From assembly GCA_025360985.1 (NCBI GenBank), contig JANYBA010000224.1, positions 1 to 9,260 on the forward strand: a stretch of DNA of 9,260 nt, written 5' to 3'. Shown one piece after another: positions 7,562-9,260 of the stretch. Below the pieces are notes generated by a model, which was given only the letters and a program-made list of their open reading frames with translations, ran no database searches and was not told the origin of the DNA. Made by a program: the position numbers and the translations under genes. Position 1 is the first letter of the stretch. Every line of letters starts with the position of its first letter. The DNA is from Gammaproteobacteria bacterium. Lineage in GTDB: Bacteria; Pseudomonadota; Gammaproteobacteria; Xanthomonadales; Xanthomonadaceae.

Positions 7562-9260
7562 GGGCCGCGTTCCGGCTCGTCGGCTTCGAACAGGGTCGCG
7601 AGATCGTTGAAGGCCTGCTGCGAGGTCGCGATCAGCGCCGCCTCGTCGTCGTAGACCAGGTGCTGCTCGCGGAGCAACGCCTCGTCGTGCTCGCGGAAAC
7701 GCTCGCGCCGCTCCAGCGCGGCCTCGTGCGGCACGCCCAGTTCCTCCATCACCTGCTGGCCCAGGTCCAGGCTGGAATGGAAGGTCTCGCGGATGACTTC
7801 CACACCCAGGTCCATCAGCTTGAAAGCATGCTGGCGATTGCGCGCGCGGGCGTAGACCTTCAGGTGTGGGTACTGGCGCCGGAGCAGGCGCGCGGTGCGC
7901 ACGGTCGCTTCCGGATCGTCGGTGGTGAGCACGAACACCTCGGCGCGATCGGCGTGCGCGGCGCGCAGCAACTCGGGCTTGGAAGGGTCGCCGAAGTAGA
8001 TCATGTTGCCGAACCGGCGCGATAGCGCTACTTGTTCGACGCTGTGCTCAAGCGCGGTGAACGGGATTTTCTGCGCGCGCAGCATGCGGCCGACGATCTG
8101 GCCCATGCGCCCGAAGCCGGCGATGATGACGCGTGGATACTCGTGGTCGATGACGTCGGCGGCGCGCTCGGGCGGCTTTTCCTCCGGCATTTCGCGCAGC
8201 AGGCGCGACAGCGCGATCACGCTCAACGGCGTCAGCGCCATACTCACGCCGACGATCGCCACCAACCGGTCGCGCAACACCACGTCGATCAGGCCGTGCC
8301 GATAGGCGTCGCCGAACACCACGAAGGCGAACTCGCCGCCCAGCGCCAGCACCGCGCCAAGCATCAGCGCCTCCCGCCAGGGCAGCTTCCCGGGCCGCCA
8401 GCCCAGCGCGACCAGCACCAGCGATTTCAGCAATAGCAGCGCGCCGACGCCGGCGGCGATCAGGCCGGGTTCGGCCATGACCCGGTGCAGGTCGATGCTC
8501 ATGCCGACCGCGATGAAGAACAGGCCGAGCAGCAGGCCCTTGAAGGGATCGATCTGCGCCTCGAGTTCGTGGCGGAATTCCGAATCCGCGAGCAACACGC
8601 CGGCCAGGAACGAACCCAGGCCCATGGACAGCCCGCCGAATTGCATCAGCCAGGCAGTGCCGACCACGACCAGCAGCGAGGTGGCGGTGAAGACTTCGCC
8701 CATCTGCGTCCAGGCCACGGCGCGGAATAGTTGCTTGAGCAGCAGGCGCCCGCCGATCACCACCAGGGCGATCATGCCGATCGCCTTCATCACCGCGTCG
8801 AACGGCGGCGCCGTGGAATTGCCGTGGCCGAGCAACGGGATCAGGGCCAGCAATGGAATGGCCGCCAGGTCCTGGAACAGCAGGATCGCGAACGCCAGTC
8901 GGCCGTAGCTGGTGGTCAGCTCCTTGCGTTCGGCCAGGATCTGCAGGCCGACCGCGGTCGACGACAGGGCGAGGCCGAGCCCGATCACCAGCGATGCCTG
9001 CCAGCCGAGGCCAAGCCAGGCGACGATCGCGCCGATCGCCAGCGCGCTCAGTACCACTTGCAGGCCGCCGAGGCCGAAGACCTGCCGGCGCATTACCCAC
9101 AAGCGCTGCGGCGACAATTCCAGGCCGATCACGAACAGCAGCATCACCACGCCGAGTTCGGAGAAGGTCAGCACGCTGGCCGGGTCCTTGACCAGCTTGA
9201 AGCCGAACGGTCCCATCACCACGCCGGCGACCAGGTAGCCGAGCACCGCGCCGAGGCCGA
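7558..9260 (-). CDS. KefB/KefC-type K+/H+ antiporter, CPA2 family (5' end outside window)
   Basis: The frame is open to the right edge and ends at TAG 7560-7558, giving 566 visible residues. The first visible motif, GLGAVLGYLVAG, aligns near residue 27 of E. coli KefC, so only about 25 residues are missing. The GTG at 9246 is internal. The N-terminal part is a CPA2 exchanger with many membrane segments and the motifs FIIGLEL-like (FVIGLELSPQRLW), LALSSTAVGLQ, AFAILLFQDLAAIPL, GSFLAGVLLA and PFKGLLLGLFF. The gating-loop motif reads HELEAQIDPF, closer to KefB (HELE) than to KefC (HALESDIEPF) as I recall them. A cytoplasmic RCK/TrkA-N domain follows, with the Rossmann loop GFGRMG (visible 381-386) and the RARNR and RETF segments conserved in Kef. 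Kef proteins release K+ and take up H+ at the inner membrane, held shut by glutathione and opened by its adducts in electrophile stress. No KefF/KefG-type partner is visible here. Family membership is firm; the B/C subtype is tentative. Confidence 0.95.
   Translation of the reverse strand, partial: GLGAVLGYLVAGVVMGPFGFKLVKDPASVLTFSELGVVMLLFVIGLELSPQRLWVMRRQVFGLGGLQVVLSALAIGAIVAWLGLGWQASLVIGLGLALSSTAVGLQILAERKELTTSYGRLAFAILLFQDLAAIPLLALIPLLGHGNSTAPPFDAVMKAIGMIALVVIGGRLLLKQLFRAVAWTQMGEVFTATSLLVVVGTAWLMQFGGLSMGLGSFLAGVLLADSEFRHELEAQIDPFKGLLLGLFFIAVGMSIDLHRVMAEPGLIAAGVGALLLLKSLVLVALGWRPGKLPWREALMLGAVLALGGEFAFVVFGDAYRHGLIDVVLRDRLVAIVGVSMALTPLSVIALSRLLREMPEEKPPERAADVIDHEYPRVIIAGFGRMGQIVGRMLRAQKIPFTALEHSVEQVALSRRFGNMIYFGDPSKPELLRAAHADRAEVFVLTTDDPEATVRTARLLRRQYPHLKVYARARNRQHAFKLMDLGVEVIRETFHSSLDLGQQVMEELGVPHEAALERRERFREHDEALLREQHLVYDDEAALIATSQQAFNDLATLFEADEPERGP

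Noticed and set aside
4351..8025. A 1224-codon + strand frame overlapping the ankyrin gene and running into the antiporter region
   Set aside because: It is Arg/Ala-rich with no domain signature and crosses the boundary between two well-supported genes, so it is a frame shadow of the GC-biased codons.
1..9260. A search for defence, toxin-antitoxin, retron, prophage or insertion-sequence signatures
   Set aside because: All five genes belong to recognisable chromosomal families, the gaps are short (150 and 124 bp), and I see no terminal inverted repeats, transposase motifs, attachment sites or composition shift.

Overview
The window comes from a GC-rich gammaproteobacterial chromosome, most likely Xanthomonadales (Lysobacteraceae or Rhodanobacteraceae type). 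The evidence is the strongly G/C-biased third codon positions throughout, a YcgL protein starting with the MHAYVYKSQRK-type N-terminus I associate with xanthomonads, and a gene set of exported peptidases plus a KefB/KefC antiporter. It reads as ordinary core or conserved-accessory chromosome. I see no mobile element, CRISPR array, tRNA, rRNA, integration site or clear composition break.

Layout, left to right. (1) The 3' part of a DUF885 metallopeptidase-like gene runs rightward off the left edge to 1370. (2) A short gap (1371-1520) holds a symmetric UUCG-loop hairpin flanked by A and T runs, so it can terminate transcription from both sides. It also holds a separate AT-rich inverted repeat. 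(3) A complete leftward S9 prolyl-oligopeptidase-family serine peptidase with signal peptide and full catalytic triad occupies 1521-3905. (4) A 124-bp divergent intergenic region (3906-4029) must carry the promoters for the S9 gene and for the rightward pair. (5) A rightward two-gene unit follows: ycgL (4030-4299), overlapped by 8 nt by a 1089-residue membrane-anchored ankyrin-repeat protein (4292-7561). (6) A leftward KefB/KefC-type K+/H+ antiporter, 5'-truncated by the right edge, ends at 7558. Its stop codon overlaps the ankyrin stop codon.

Functional reading. The two convergent peptidases at the left are probably both exported and would act on peptides in the envelope; they share a terminator but not a promoter. 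ycgL and the ankyrin gene form a likely translationally coupled unit of unknown function. Kef-type antiporters release K+ and acidify the cytoplasm during electrophile stress; nothing here links it to the ankyrin gene beyond convergent adjacency.

The least-explained element is the ycgL/ankyrin pair: a small conserved protein of unknown role joined to a large membrane-tethered repeat scaffold with a degenerate centre. I did not find a convincing new defence, secretion or mobile system. Very long open frames opposite and in register with the ankyrin and S9 genes are composition shadows.
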